Of a stretch of 24,568 bases of DNA, positions 8,025 to 16,460 are shown one piece after another. The stretch lies in the NCBI GenBank assembly GCA_020722685.1, contig DYKH01000081.1, forward strand, positions 1 to 24,568. Direction: 5' to 3'. The position numbers and the translations under genes are program-made. How positions within the stretch are numbered: position 1 is the stretch's first letter; each line of letters starts with the position of its first letter. This stretch comes from Caldithrix sp. GTDB taxonomy: Bacteria; KSB1; UBA2214; DYKH01. The notes below the pieces were generated by a model, which saw nothing but the letters and a program-made list of their open reading frames with translations, ran no database searches and was not told the DNA's origin.

Positions 8025-9326
8025 ATGAAGCGTTTCTTCAAATTCGAGCAATACGAAACGACCTACCGTCGAGAGATCATCGGTGGCGTTACCACATTTA
8101 TCACCATGGCCTATATCATCATTGTAAATCCGGCGATACTGGCGGCCGCCGGCATTCCCAAAGGGCCGTCCATGGTGGCGACTATTTTTTCTGCGGTCAT
8201 AGGTACGCTGATGATGGCGTTCTATGCCAATCGCCCTTTTGCCATCGCGCCGTACATGGGAGAAAACGCCTTTGTTGCCTACACGGTTGTACAGGTGCTC
8301 GGCTACAATTGGCAAACCGCCATTGGCGCAGTCTTTGTGGGAGGAGTCATTTTTGTCCTTCTTACGGTCACGAGAATTCGCTCCTGGTTTGTCGAAGCGA
8401 TTCCCGTCAACTTGAAATACAGTTTTGCGGTCGGCATTGGCTTGTTTCTCACCTTCATCGGTTTGAATGAAATGGGCGTAGTTGCCACTGGAACTGGTAC
8501 GCCGGTGAGGATGGGCAATCTTGGCTCTCCATCCACGCTGTTGGCTGTCTTTTGCTTCATAGCCATGGCCGTCCTGATCATCCATCGCGTGAATGGCGGT
8601 ATCTTGATCGCCATCTTGGTCACCACGGTTTTGTCGATGGTGCTTGGCGTTACCAAGCCACCATCGGAATGGGTCAGCTCGCCGCCAAGCTTGCGACCCA
8701 TTCTGTTCCAACTGGACATTTTGGGCGCTTTGCAATGGGGCTTTTTCTCGGTGATCTTGACGATGTTCCTGATGGATTTCCTCGATACCATGGCCACGCT
8801 CATCGGCCTATCCGTGCGAGCAAATCTTTTGGACGAAAACGGCAATTTGCCGGAGATCGAAAAGCCCATGTTAGCGGATGCTCTGGCAACCTGCTTCGGC
8901 GCTTTGCTGGGTACAAGCACGACGGGAACTTATATCGAATCGGCAAGTGGCATCGAAGCCGGTGCGCGAACGGGATTCAGCTCTTTGGTAACGGCTTTGC
9001 TTTTTCTGGCGTCGCTGTTCTTTGCGCCTTTTCTGACAGCTGTGCCGGCGCACGCTTATGGCCCGGCATTGGTGATCGTGGGCTTGCTCATGGTCAGCCC
9101 AATTGTCAAGATCGATTTCGCGGACTATACCGAATTGATCCCGGCATTTGTGGTCATCATCCTCATGAGTTTCACCTACAACATCGGCATCGGCATGACC
9201 GCAGGATTTGTGATATATCCGTTCATGAAAGTCGTCTCAGGGAGGATTCGAGAGGTACATTTGGGGCTGTGGCTGCTGGCTGCTCTTTCGCTGCTTTTCT
9301 ACATCTTTTACCCCTATGGCAAATAG
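8025..9326 (+). CDS. NCS2 family purine permease (AzgA/GhxP-like)
   Basis: The 433-residue protein is a polytopic inner-membrane transporter that probably imports adenine, guanine or hypoxanthine by proton symport. It begins with REIIGGVTTFITMAYIIIVNP (residues 14-34), the conserved entry to the AzgA branch. It then shows AIAPYMGENAFVAYTV, GIGLFLTFIGLNEMGVV, DFLDTMATLIGLSVRA with the conserved acidic residues, and the substrate-site loop TSTTGTYIESASGIEAGARTG. The LLVSP-type segment and ADYTELIPAF close the second repeat. The ATG at 8025 follows AGGAGG (8011-8016) at 8 bases; an in-frame TTG at 8019 is less likely. No purine riboswitch is recognisable in the 112-base leader. The pairing with purE supports a purine substrate; which base is transported is not determined. 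Confidence 0.93.
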   Translation: MKRFFKFEQYETTYRREIIGGVTTFITMAYIIIVNPAILAAAGIPKGPSMVATIFSAVIGTLMMAFYANRPFAIAPYMGENAFVAYTVVQVLGYNWQTAIGAVFVGGVIFVLLTVTRIRSWFVEAIPVNLKYSFAVGIGLFLTFIGLNEMGVVATGTGTPVRMGNLGSPSTLLAVFCFIAMAVLIIHRVNGGILIAILVTTVLSMVLGVTKPPSEWVSSPPSLRPILFQLDILGALQWGFFSVILTMFLMDFLDTMATLIGLSVRANLLDENGNLPEIEKPMLADALATCFGALLGTSTTGTYIESASGIEAGARTGFSSLVTALLFLASLFFAPFLTAVPAHAYGPALVIVGLLMVSPIVKIDFADYTELIPAFVVIILMSFTYNIGIGMTAGFVIYPFMKVVSGRIREVHLGLWLLAALSLLFYIFYPYGK

Positions 9327-9358
9327 GAGACCTTTGCAATGGTTTTTGAGGGTCGATG

Positions 9359-10246
9359 ATGAAGGTTTTGGTCACGGGCTGCAACGGGTTGTTGGGACAA
9401 AAACTTTGCGCGCTCGCTCCACCTCAGACTGAGGTATTTGGCCTGGATTTGCAGGCTCATGGTCTGATATTACCGCCGGTCTCTTTTGCTACCATTGATT
9501 TGACGCAGCGAGAGTCCGTGGTGAATTTCATCTCAAACATAAAGCCGGCCTGGGTCATCAATGCCGCCGGCTACACCAATGTGGACGGCGCCGAAACGGA
9601 GCGCGACCTCTGCTGGCGGGCGAACGTGGTCGCGGTTGAGAATCTCATCCACGCCGCCCGAAGAATCGGGGCGCGGATTGTGCAGTTGTCCACTGACTAT
9701 ATTTTTGACGGCCAACATGGTCCCTATGACGAAGGGGCCATCGCGCATCCGCTGGGCTACTATGGTCGCTCCAAATTGGCCGCTGAGAACGCACTCCACT
9801 CGTCGATGATCGAGTTCACGATTGTTCGCACCATGATCCTTTACGGCGCGGCGAACGGCGTCCGGCCGAACTTTGTTTCTTGGGTCATCGACCGACTGCG
9901 CCGGGGTGAGGAGATCAAAGCCGTTACCGATCAATGGGGCAATCCCACTCTGGCCGATGAGTTGGCCGTCGGGATTTGGAAGATCGTGGAGAAAGAAGCG
10001 CTGGGAACTTATCACTTGGCCGGGCGTGAGATAGTCAATCGTTTTGCATTTGCGCGATCAATCGCTGCTGTTTTTGATTTGGATGATGGTCTGATCAAGC
10101 CTGCTACCACGCCCGAGCTAAAGCAGGCGGCGCATCGCCCTTTGAATTCCGGGTTGATCATCGAAAAAGCAATCAGGGAATTGGGTGTGGAGTTCAGCGA
10201 CGTCGTTGGCGGATTGCAGAAGCTAAAGCGGCAACACTTACCATGA
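9359..10246 (+). CDS. RmlD-like SDR sugar-nucleotide reductase (dTDP-4-dehydrorhamnose reductase family)
   Basis: The 295-residue Rossmann protein carries the NAD(P)-binding GCNGLLG (7-13), NAAGYTNVDGAE near 68-79, the STDYIFDG strand (111-118), and the active-site YGRSK pair (Tyr135, Lys139). These are the diagnostic features of the RmlD_sub_bind family, whose best known member makes dTDP-L-rhamnose by reducing dTDP-4-keto-L-rhamnose. No rmlA, rmlB or rmlC accompanies it here. Related family members also reduce other sugar nucleotides or act as S-adenosylmethionine synthase regulators, so the exact substrate is open. GAGGG at 9348-9352 is 6 bases from ATG 9359 and 3 from ATG 9356, so either start is possible. 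It lies 32 bases after the permease and precedes a GT2 gene. Confidence 0.85.
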   Translation: MKVLVTGCNGLLGQKLCALAPPQTEVFGLDLQAHGLILPPVSFATIDLTQRESVVNFISNIKPAWVINAAGYTNVDGAETERDLCWRANVVAVENLIHAARRIGARIVQLSTDYIFDGQHGPYDEGAIAHPLGYYGRSKLAAENALHSSMIEFTIVRTMILYGAANGVRPNFVSWVIDRLRRGEEIKAVTDQWGNPTLADELAVGIWKIVEKEALGTYHLAGREIVNRFAFARSIAAVFDLDDGLIKPATTPELKQAAHRPLNSGLIIEKAIRELGVEFSDVVGGLQKLKRQHLP

Positions 10247-10349
10247 TCTTGAGTGTGCCTTCTTACCCGCCTGCCGGACGGCAACGTCGACACCGGCCTC
10301 CCAATCAACCCATGAGTTGTCGCAGCTTTCGGCGTGAAAGGAGTGATGT

Positions 10350-11066
10350 TTGAAGTCACTGGTCGTGATCCCTACTTATAATGAAGCTCAAAATATCCAA
10401 CCTCTCCTCCGTGCCATTCTTCAGCAGAACATTGATGGATTGGAGATTCTCATAGTTGATGATAATTCTCCGGACGGTACCGCCGCAATGGTTGAAGAAA
10501 TGGGGGAGCTCAATGGCAGGATTCATTTGCTTCGGCGCGAGAAGAAAAGCGGGTTGGGGACTGCCTACGTTGCCGGATTTAAGTATGCCCTACAAAACCG
10601 ATTCGATCTGATCATGGAGATGGATGCGGACTTTTCTCACGATCCAAGTGAGTTACCGAGTTTTATCAAAGCGACCGAGCATGCGGACCTGGTCATTGGC
10701 TCTCGCTATGTCAATGGCGTCAATGTGATCAATTGGCCGCTTAGCCGCCTGTTGTTGAGCATCGGGGCCAGCAAGTACACCCGGGTGATCACCGGACTGC
10801 CCTTGCGCGATTGTACCAGCGGATTCAAATGCTTCAAACGACGCGTGCTGGAGAGTATCGATCTGGATCGCATCCAATCCGATGGCTATTCCTTTCAAAT
10901 CGAGATGAACTTTCGCGCCTGGAAGAAAGGCTTTGTCATTCGAGAAATTCCCATCGTTTTCGTTGATCGGGCGGCAGGTTCTTCCAAAATGTCCAAAAAG
11001 ATCGTTCGTGAAGCCATTTGGATGGTGTGGAAGCTCAAGCTTCTCAGCCTGATAGGGAAACTGTAA
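10350..11066 (+). CDS. polyprenol monophosphomannose synthase-like GT2 glycosyltransferase
   Basis: This 238-residue GT-A enzyme resembles dolichol/polyprenol-phosphate mannose synthase, which transfers a sugar (typically mannose from GDP-mannose) to a polyprenyl phosphate. Visible motifs are VVIPTYNEAQNI (5-16), VDDNSPDGT (36-44), the metal-binding MDADFSHDP (91-99, Asp92 and Asp94), TSGFKCFKR, the QSDGYSFQIEM loop (176-186), and the GSSKMS segment. No C-terminal membrane anchor is present, as in the short single-domain type. The start is TTG at 10350: AAGGAG (10338-10343) is 6 bases upstream, and an in-frame TGA at 10344-10346 excludes an earlier start, while the nearby ATG 10346 is in another frame. 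It could supply lipid-linked sugar to the DUF2723 protein. Mannose rather than another sugar is an inference. Confidence 0.9.
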   Translation: MKSLVVIPTYNEAQNIQPLLRAILQQNIDGLEILIVDDNSPDGTAAMVEEMGELNGRIHLLRREKKSGLGTAYVAGFKYALQNRFDLIMEMDADFSHDPSELPSFIKATEHADLVIGSRYVNGVNVINWPLSRLLLSIGASKYTRVITGLPLRDCTSGFKCFKRRVLESIDLDRIQSDGYSFQIEMNFRAWKKGFVIREIPIVFVDRAAGSSKMSKKIVREAIWMVWKLKLLSLIGKL

Positions 11067-11084
11067 GCTGTTCAGGAAAAGACA

Positions 11085-12227
11085 ATGGGAAAACCTTTGA
11101 CATTTGCTTTTCGTGTCTTCTGTCTGGCTTTTCTGCTCTGCCTTAGCTGCGCTAAGGAAGATGAACCGGGCTGGGTTGTACGCGTCAAAAACGTCACGAT
11201 GTCACCGAGTGAGTTTATGGAGCGGCTGCGAGAATCCAGCTTTGTTCGTCAAAGGGCGTTCATCTCCGTTGATGATTTGATCAAGTTTGCCGATCTATCG
11301 ATCCGCGACGATCTCTGTTTTGCCGCCGAAGGATATGCGCTGGGCATCGACAAAGAGACCGAAGTTCAGAGAACCATTCACCAGCGGCAGATCGAGATCA
11401 TCGGTAAGCCGGGCGGCCCGCTGTTCCGCCAAGTCGTTCCTGCCGACCTTCAGGTGACCGAGCAGCAGTTGCGTGATCTCTATGAGCGTCAGAAACAGGG
11501 AATCGGTATGACGTTTGATGAGGCCAAAGAGAATCTACGGGCGAAAATCAAGAGCGATTTGGAAGCAAAGTTAGTAGGTGAGTATGCGAAGGGGTTGTAT
11601 GCAAAATTCGACTTTCGGATCAACCCGGCGGGCGCTGCTCTATTGGTGCGATTGACCTCTGCGGAGAAAAAGACAGCAGCGGAAATGCTGGCGAATGAAA
11701 AGTCTGCGGAGCATCCGAAAAACGTGCCGTTGGTCAGCTTTGCCAGGTCGGCATACACCGTCTGGGACGTGCTCGGCAAATTTCCTCGCTATTTTGCCGC
11801 TAAGCCCAAGCAATTCGCCTCGGCTGTCGAAGCGGAACAATTTCTGCAAACAGAGTTCTTACCGGAGCTGCTTTTCTTGGATGCGCAAGAACGCGGTATC
11901 ATCAATCTTCCGGAGGTACAAGAGGCTTTTGCCAAGTCAGCAAGACGAATCATCGGCGCCGAGTGTGAGAAGCGATTGACCGTGCGCGGCATTCGGGTCA
12001 CGGCGCAGGAGGTGGAAGAGAGATATCAAAAGGACAGCGCAAAATATGCAAGCACTCCTCCGGCAAAGGCCAAATATGACGTCCGACTCATTCTGCACGG
12101 CGAGAAGAGGCGAGCGAAATCCAAGCAAGTGCGGGAGATGCTGAGAAAGAAATACAAACTTGAGTACAATAACCCGGTATTAGCAGCGCTGACTGAAAAC
12201 TTGAAAAAAGAGAAGAATAGTGAGTAG
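11085..12227 (+). CDS. SurA/PrsA-like lipoprotein without evident parvulin core
   Basis: The 380-residue protein starts with a basic, then hydrophobic segment ending LLCLSC, so Cys22 is a likely lipid-attached residue, although the lipobox is not ideal (Cys at -3). The rest is helical and charged. VTEQQLRDLY (124-133) and TFDEAKENLRAKIKS (143-157) look like the segments that normally flank the parvulin isomerase domain in PrsA/SurA proteins, but only about ten residues separate them, so the catalytic domain seems absent. A second entry-like motif, VTAQEVEERYQKDSAKY, occurs at 305-321 and also lacks a following parvulin core. A chaperone role in the periplasm or outer membrane is plausible, isomerase activity unlikely. 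An AGGA sequence precedes the ATG, 18 bases after the GT2 gene. It ends the + strand run. Confidence 0.65.
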   Translation: MGKPLTFAFRVFCLAFLLCLSCAKEDEPGWVVRVKNVTMSPSEFMERLRESSFVRQRAFISVDDLIKFADLSIRDDLCFAAEGYALGIDKETEVQRTIHQRQIEIIGKPGGPLFRQVVPADLQVTEQQLRDLYERQKQGIGMTFDEAKENLRAKIKSDLEAKLVGEYAKGLYAKFDFRINPAGAALLVRLTSAEKKTAAEMLANEKSAEHPKNVPLVSFARSAYTVWDVLGKFPRYFAAKPKQFASAVEAEQFLQTEFLPELLFLDAQERGIINLPEVQEAFAKSARRIIGAECEKRLTVRGIRVTAQEVEERYQKDSAKYASTPPAKAKYDVRLILHGEKRRAKSKQVREMLRKKYKLEYNNPVLAALTENLKKEKNSE

Positions 12228-12360
12228 GCGCGCACTGCCTCCATTTCGAGGACGGATGTAGTTGGTGGTTTGATGTTTCAAAGATTTCTGCTCGCGATAT
12301 TTGTGTAGCGTCTAATGAGGGTTTAGCTATACCTGCTAAGGGTAAGAATTGCGGCCTTTT

Positions 12361-12433
12361 TGTCATTCCTGCTCATGCAGGAATCTCCTCGTGAATGTAT
12401 CGTTAGGAGATGCCTGTATTCACAGGCATGACA
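12361..12433. repeat. palindromic double-hairpin repeat in a convergent gap
   Basis: Two 29-base arms (12361-12389 and 12405-12433) are inverted copies, matching at 23 of 29 positions around a 15-base centre. Each arm also folds on itself: ATTCCTG/CAGGAAT on the left and ATGCCTG/CAGGCAT on the right. The two arms differ by a T-A to G-C pair swap that keeps both hairpins paired. The ends are TGTCAT and ATGACA. It lies between converging genes, but no T-tract follows the hairpins in either direction, so it is more like a small mobile or REP-type element than a classic terminator. Confidence 0.75.
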
Positions 12434-12493
12434 TGAAAAAAACCTCAACGAGCCTAATTTCGGACTTGCCAAAAATGATGAAAGATGATTTGG

Positions 12494-15400
12494 CTATCTT
12501 ACCAAGCTTGCCTTTTGTGTAAGGGTCGATTCGCCCGCCCTTAACAACAACAAGTAAATCCCGCTGGGTAAGCTCCTTCCATTTTCATCTCTTCCGTCCC
12601 AATGTAGAGAGTGGCGCCCCGCTTCTCGCAAACCGCTGCTAATCTGCCGCACCAGCCTTCCTTCAATTGAATACACTTCCACCGACACCTTCTTCGCTTC
12701 CGGCAAATCAAAGGCAATGGCCGTCGATTGATTGAACGGGTTGGGATAGTTCTGCCACAGCGCCAGATTCCGAGGCGGCGTCACCGTGACCCTGATCGGA
12801 TCGGACAAACTGAAATCACCGGAAAAGTCGATCTGTCTGAGGCGATAAAAGTACTCGCCCGGCTTGGGCGTAGTGTCTTCGAATCGATAGCTATGCTCCT
12901 GCGTGGTGGTGCCACGTCCCGGCACACTTGCAATAATTGTGAAATCGTTTCCGTCGTAGCTTCTTTCCACATCAAAACGTAGATTGTTGATTTCCGAAGC
13001 GGTAACCCAACTCAGAAGAACTTTCTCTCCTTGAGAAACAGCCTGAAAGGCAGCCAATTCCACCGGCAGTCCGAGCTGCACAGATTGGAATGGCAATGCT
13101 CCTGCGTTCACGACGGCCGGCGCAGTCACATCGAAACTGGTGTTGCTGGTTATCTCGATGCCAAAAGTGCTGCTCGGATCGCTGACGGTCCCGGCAATGT
13201 CGGCGACGATGAAGTAGCGCTTGGGCGTTTGCTCAATCACTTCTGCAGAAGCAAAGCGAACCAAAGTAGTTTGGCTTTGAAACCGATTGTAGCCGATGCG
13301 AGGATCGTCCGCCGGTGAGAAAACGCCGTCGCCGTTGTCTCTGCAAATGGCCATGCGGGCGACGTCGGTAATCAAACACGTCCCGATTAGTTTGAGGCGA
13401 AGAGCATTGAAGGATGCCGTCCCTACATCGGTCTGAGCCGTGAAGCCGGCAATTAGCTGGTTGGTCGCACCCGGCCAAAGTGAGCCGGAGTTTTCTCCCA
13501 AAAGGGTAAAGCTAACCGTGGGCGCGGTATAAGTCTGCACAACGATGCGGCCATCCACCAAGTCAGAGGCGACTGCGCCGGAATTGGCTTGGCCGTACTT
13601 AAAGTGCAATTGCGTCGTATCGATCCCGGAGGCGCTGACTGAAAACCGCAAAAAGAGGAGCGTGCCTGTGCTTTGCAGGGGTGGATCGCTCGTCAGTATG
13701 ACGACGAATTCGCCTGGAACTGAAAAATCCGAGATGACCGTTGATCCGGTTGCAGAGAGTGAGCCTTCGGTGATGACGCCGCTGGGCTGAACTACAGCCG
13801 GATCGTATGTCACTGCGAATCGGCATTCGCCCAGACTTATTCCGCCAAGCTGCTGCAAACGCACCGGCACATCCAGGGTTTGGCCCGGCGTTGCGGTCGT
13901 GTCCGGCAAAGCCAACCGGACGCTGCTTGCTTGCTGGGTTTCCGTGTAAAAGGTTAAGCCGGCCACGCGGTTGCCGTCGAGGTCGGGATCAGCTTCCGGC
14001 TCGCAGATGTTTAGTGCAAAGTCAAATTCACCGTATTTCTGCAAGGCCTTGACCAGCAGCGTGTTTTCCCCTTGCTGAAGCTGCACGGAGATCTTCTCCG
14101 AGACGATCCGTTCCTTGCGGTAACTGCGGGTCCCGTTGTAGTCATAGACGATTTGGCCGTTGAGATAAATGCGTAGCGCTTCATCCGATCCTAACCACAA
14201 CTCTGCCGTTTGCGCCGTCGGCGAGTCGAAATAACTGAACGCATAGGCAACGACATTGGTCGGCCCGCCGTAGTAGCTCCCCAAGTCGATACGGTCGTCG
14301 AAAAAGTACATGGCCTCGGACCAGCCGTCTTGACCGGCAATAGGTTCAGCCAAAGCCTCGTTGGCGATAAATGTATGCGCCATCGGATTGCTGATGCCGG
14401 CCGTGGAGAAGGTTTGGCTCAGCAGCCAAGTACGATTGCTCTGCCCATAGTCCGAAGTAAAGTACGGGTCCTTCTTCAGAGGCTTTTTAATTTGCTCGAT
14501 GCTTCTCCCGGAGACTTCGATGAGATCGGGGTCGTTGGTTCCCAAACCAACTTTTTCCGCCAGGCAGATATGGGCTACGTCATCGGGATTCAGCCCAATG
14601 ATCTTGGCGCAAACGTGATCGACGGCTACCGGATCGATGCCGGCGACAATTGTATTGAATCGCACCAGATTGGTGACATTGCCTTGCTCGTCACGAATAG
14701 CCTCTTTCCCTTCTTCCAAAGCCGCGATGGCGTCGACGACGACCAGATCGATTTCGGCAATCGAGCAAAGGTCGACGATTTCTTCGTCCACCCAGTCGCG
14801 CGGCAAATCGGCCCGGTGAATGAGGCGAAATGCATAGTTGTCTTGCGGCACTCCGCCGGTTTTGGGAAATCCATACTTGGTGCTCGGGGCAATGCCGATT
14901 TGGTTCTTTAGGGCACAGGTGAGACCGGCCTTATGGGTCTTGAGAACGGGACAGGTGATAAAAACATCCGCGTCCAAAACCTCCTTGTGTACCCAATACT
15001 TGCCTCCTTGCGGGGCGGCTACTCCTCCGCCGGGCACGTCCACCAACACCAAATCTTGCCAGGGATTTTGCGGTGGGGAGCCGTTCAGATTGACCAAACT
15101 GAAGGGGATGCCCTGCAAGTCGGGATCGATGAGCAGTTCCTGATAACCCGCCACGTCCCAAAGCTCTTGCCAGTCCGGGGATGCGGCGCTCGAATAGGGC
15201 AGCTCATAGTCCATCTCCCGCGGACTGCCCTCGCCGATGATGATGCTTGCCTGGTTGTTTGTGGCCTGTGCAATAATCTTAATGAGTGCCTTCACAACGC
15301 GCACGTCCGTGACCTCGCCGCTTCCTGGCGGCTCCGGATCGACGATGTTCGGTTTGATAAGCACTTTGTCCCCTGGCTTGATCAGCCATTGCAATCCGCC

Positions 15401-15679
15401 TTGAAGCTGCAACGCTTCGCGCACCATGTCCTCGACTTGTTGATAGCTGATTTGCGCATTGGAGATGGGCGTCGGATTGGGCAGCGTCTCATAATCCGAA
15501 GGCACGATAGCAACTTTAGTGGTCGCGCCGGTGATGGCGGCGAATTCGGATTCAGGCCGGAATACGCCTTCTGTCACCAGTACCTTGCCGGCTTGGGTGA
15601 AATCCCAATAAATGGCTGCACTCGCCAGGGCGCAGAACAAAAGCGCCGATACTCTTTTTTTGATTTCACGTTTTTTCAT
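12494..15679 (-). CDS. exported DUF362 multidomain protein with cohesin-like and type IX sorting domains
   Basis: The 1061-residue protein begins with a basic stretch and a hydrophobic signal segment (about 10-25). DUF362 covers about 85-390, with KVLIKPNIV, ITCPVLKTHKAGLTCALKNQIG (242-263) and IDPVAVDHVCAKIIGL. Residues about 440-560 resemble a PA14-like carbohydrate-binding fold (AELWLGSDEALRIYLNG). Residues about 585-715 look cohesin-like, 720-870 are beta-rich and unassigned, and 875-965 resemble an FN3 domain. The last 90 residues carry NYPNPFN (977-983) and end in DGRDENGRSLPSGIYLLLL, a typical type IX sorting or FlgD-like domain. The enzymatic role of DUF362 is not established, so no reaction is assigned. 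The combination suggests a surface-exposed or released protein that binds other proteins or glycans. It is the only - strand gene. Confidence 0.88.
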   Translation of the reverse strand: MKKREIKKRVSALLFCALASAAIYWDFTQAGKVLVTEGVFRPESEFAAITGATTKVAIVPSDYETLPNPTPISNAQISYQQVEDMVREALQLQGGLQWLIKPGDKVLIKPNIVDPEPPGSGEVTDVRVVKALIKIIAQATNNQASIIIGEGSPREMDYELPYSSAASPDWQELWDVAGYQELLIDPDLQGIPFSLVNLNGSPPQNPWQDLVLVDVPGGGVAAPQGGKYWVHKEVLDADVFITCPVLKTHKAGLTCALKNQIGIAPSTKYGFPKTGGVPQDNYAFRLIHRADLPRDWVDEEIVDLCSIAEIDLVVVDAIAALEEGKEAIRDEQGNVTNLVRFNTIVAGIDPVAVDHVCAKIIGLNPDDVAHICLAEKVGLGTNDPDLIEVSGRSIEQIKKPLKKDPYFTSDYGQSNRTWLLSQTFSTAGISNPMAHTFIANEALAEPIAGQDGWSEAMYFFDDRIDLGSYYGGPTNVVAYAFSYFDSPTAQTAELWLGSDEALRIYLNGQIVYDYNGTRSYRKERIVSEKISVQLQQGENTLLVKALQKYGEFDFALNICEPEADPDLDGNRVAGLTFYTETQQASSVRLALPDTTATPGQTLDVPVRLQQLGGISLGECRFAVTYDPAVVQPSGVITEGSLSATGSTVISDFSVPGEFVVILTSDPPLQSTGTLLFLRFSVSASGIDTTQLHFKYGQANSGAVASDLVDGRIVVQTYTAPTVSFTLLGENSGSLWPGATNQLIAGFTAQTDVGTASFNALRLKLIGTCLITDVARMAICRDNGDGVFSPADDPRIGYNRFQSQTTLVRFASAEVIEQTPKRYFIVADIAGTVSDPSSTFGIEITSNTSFDVTAPAVVNAGALPFQSVQLGLPVELAAFQAVSQGEKVLLSWVTASEINNLRFDVERSYDGNDFTIIASVPGRGTTTQEHSYRFEDTTPKPGEYFYRLRQIDFSGDFSLSDPIRVTVTPPRNLALWQNYPNPFNQSTAIAFDLPEAKKVSVEVYSIEGRLVRQISSGLREAGRHSLHWDGRDENGRSLPSGIYLLLLRAGESTLTQKASLVR

Positions 15680-16114
15680 AGCATCAAAGTCCCCATAATT
15701 TTTTCATCTCATCACCAGGTTAGCGTGAAACACCCATACAATTTCGGTGCCAAGATTCCGAACACTGCCGGGGCGTTACTTACTTGTTATGATTTTGGCG
15801 ATTAACTGAAAGAAGGCAAAAAGAACTTTGGGGCGCAAAAGCAGAACTGTTGCTTGAACGTCCCAGTCTGACGAAAATGGAGGACAACCGGAGCTCCAAG
15901 CGGGCAGACAACTTTGGTGTTGCAAACTTGGATATTATTTATTAAGATAAAGCGATGAAATGAAGTCGGCAGATTTAACGGAGTCGAGAATGTTTTTGAT
16001 GAGTCATTCTGAGTTTCGGGGCTGCAATCGCCGCCTGACGAACTAGGTTATATCAATTGGTTGCTCATTCAAACCGACTTTGGCTTTCATTGAGGTGCCG
16101 TAAAGAGGTGAAAA
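15680..16114. other. divergent intergenic region, no gene seen
   Basis: These 435 bases separate the - strand DUF362 gene from the + strand DUF433 gene and should hold the promoters of both. I see no gene, tRNA or strong hairpin. An AT-rich patch (TATTATTTATTAAGATAAAG) lies near 15933-15952, but no confident -35/-10 pair can be assigned on either strand. AGAGG at 16104-16108 is the ribosome site of the DUF433 gene. Confidence 0.5.
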
Positions 16115-16336
16115 ATGCGAGAGCCTTTAATCGTATCGAATCCGAATGTCATGATGGGAAAGCCTGTCGTTGCCGGAACACGCATTTCAGTTGAGCTAAT
16201 TCTGGAAAAATTAGCTGCGGGGGAAACCGTGGAACAATTGCTGGAAGCGCATCCTCGCTTGACACGTGAAGCAATTCAGGCCGCAATCGAAGCTGCCGAT
16301 GTTTCACTTCAAGGGGGGCTCTCTGCCCATAGTTGA
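16115..16336 (+). CDS. DUF433 protein, solitary VapB-like antitoxin candidate
   Basis: The 73-residue protein has the DUF433 pattern: PNVMMGKPVVAGTRISVELILEKLAAGETVEQLLEAHPRLTREAIQAAI, a winged-helix-like DNA-binding fold. DUF433 proteins usually act as antitoxins and are followed by a DUF5615 PIN-like toxin. Here the next 200 bases contain no such gene in any frame, so it appears solitary. AGAGG lies 6 bases before the ATG at 16115. The sequence is intact over the full family length. It is adjacent to another toxin-antitoxin remnant, which supports the view of this spot as a sink for such modules. The antitoxin function is inferred from the family alone. Confidence 0.85.
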   Translation: MREPLIVSNPNVMMGKPVVAGTRISVELILEKLAAGETVEQLLEAHPRLTREAIQAAIEAADVSLQGGLSAHS

Positions 16337-16460
16337 ACTCGCGTCAGTATGTCCTATTAGGAAATCGTTCGCCATATCAATGGCTTGTAGAGGTCCGAAA
16401 TGACATGGTTCGAACGAGAGGAATCGTAATACAGGTGAAATAAGGTTTCAAACAGGTTTT

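Noticed and set aside
7986..8735. 249-residue open frame on the - strand
   Set aside because: Antisense shadow of the NCS2 permease; composition is rich in Asp/His/Arg, typical of reverse frames of membrane proteins.
12320..12360. TACC/GGTA hairpin and T5 before the repeat, possible terminator
   Set aside because: Only four pairs, and the T-run is about 20 bases away; not a credible terminator.
14933..15805. 290-residue open frame on the + strand
   Set aside because: It runs antisense to the DUF362 domain, which is strongly family-like; no domain or good ribosome site supports it.
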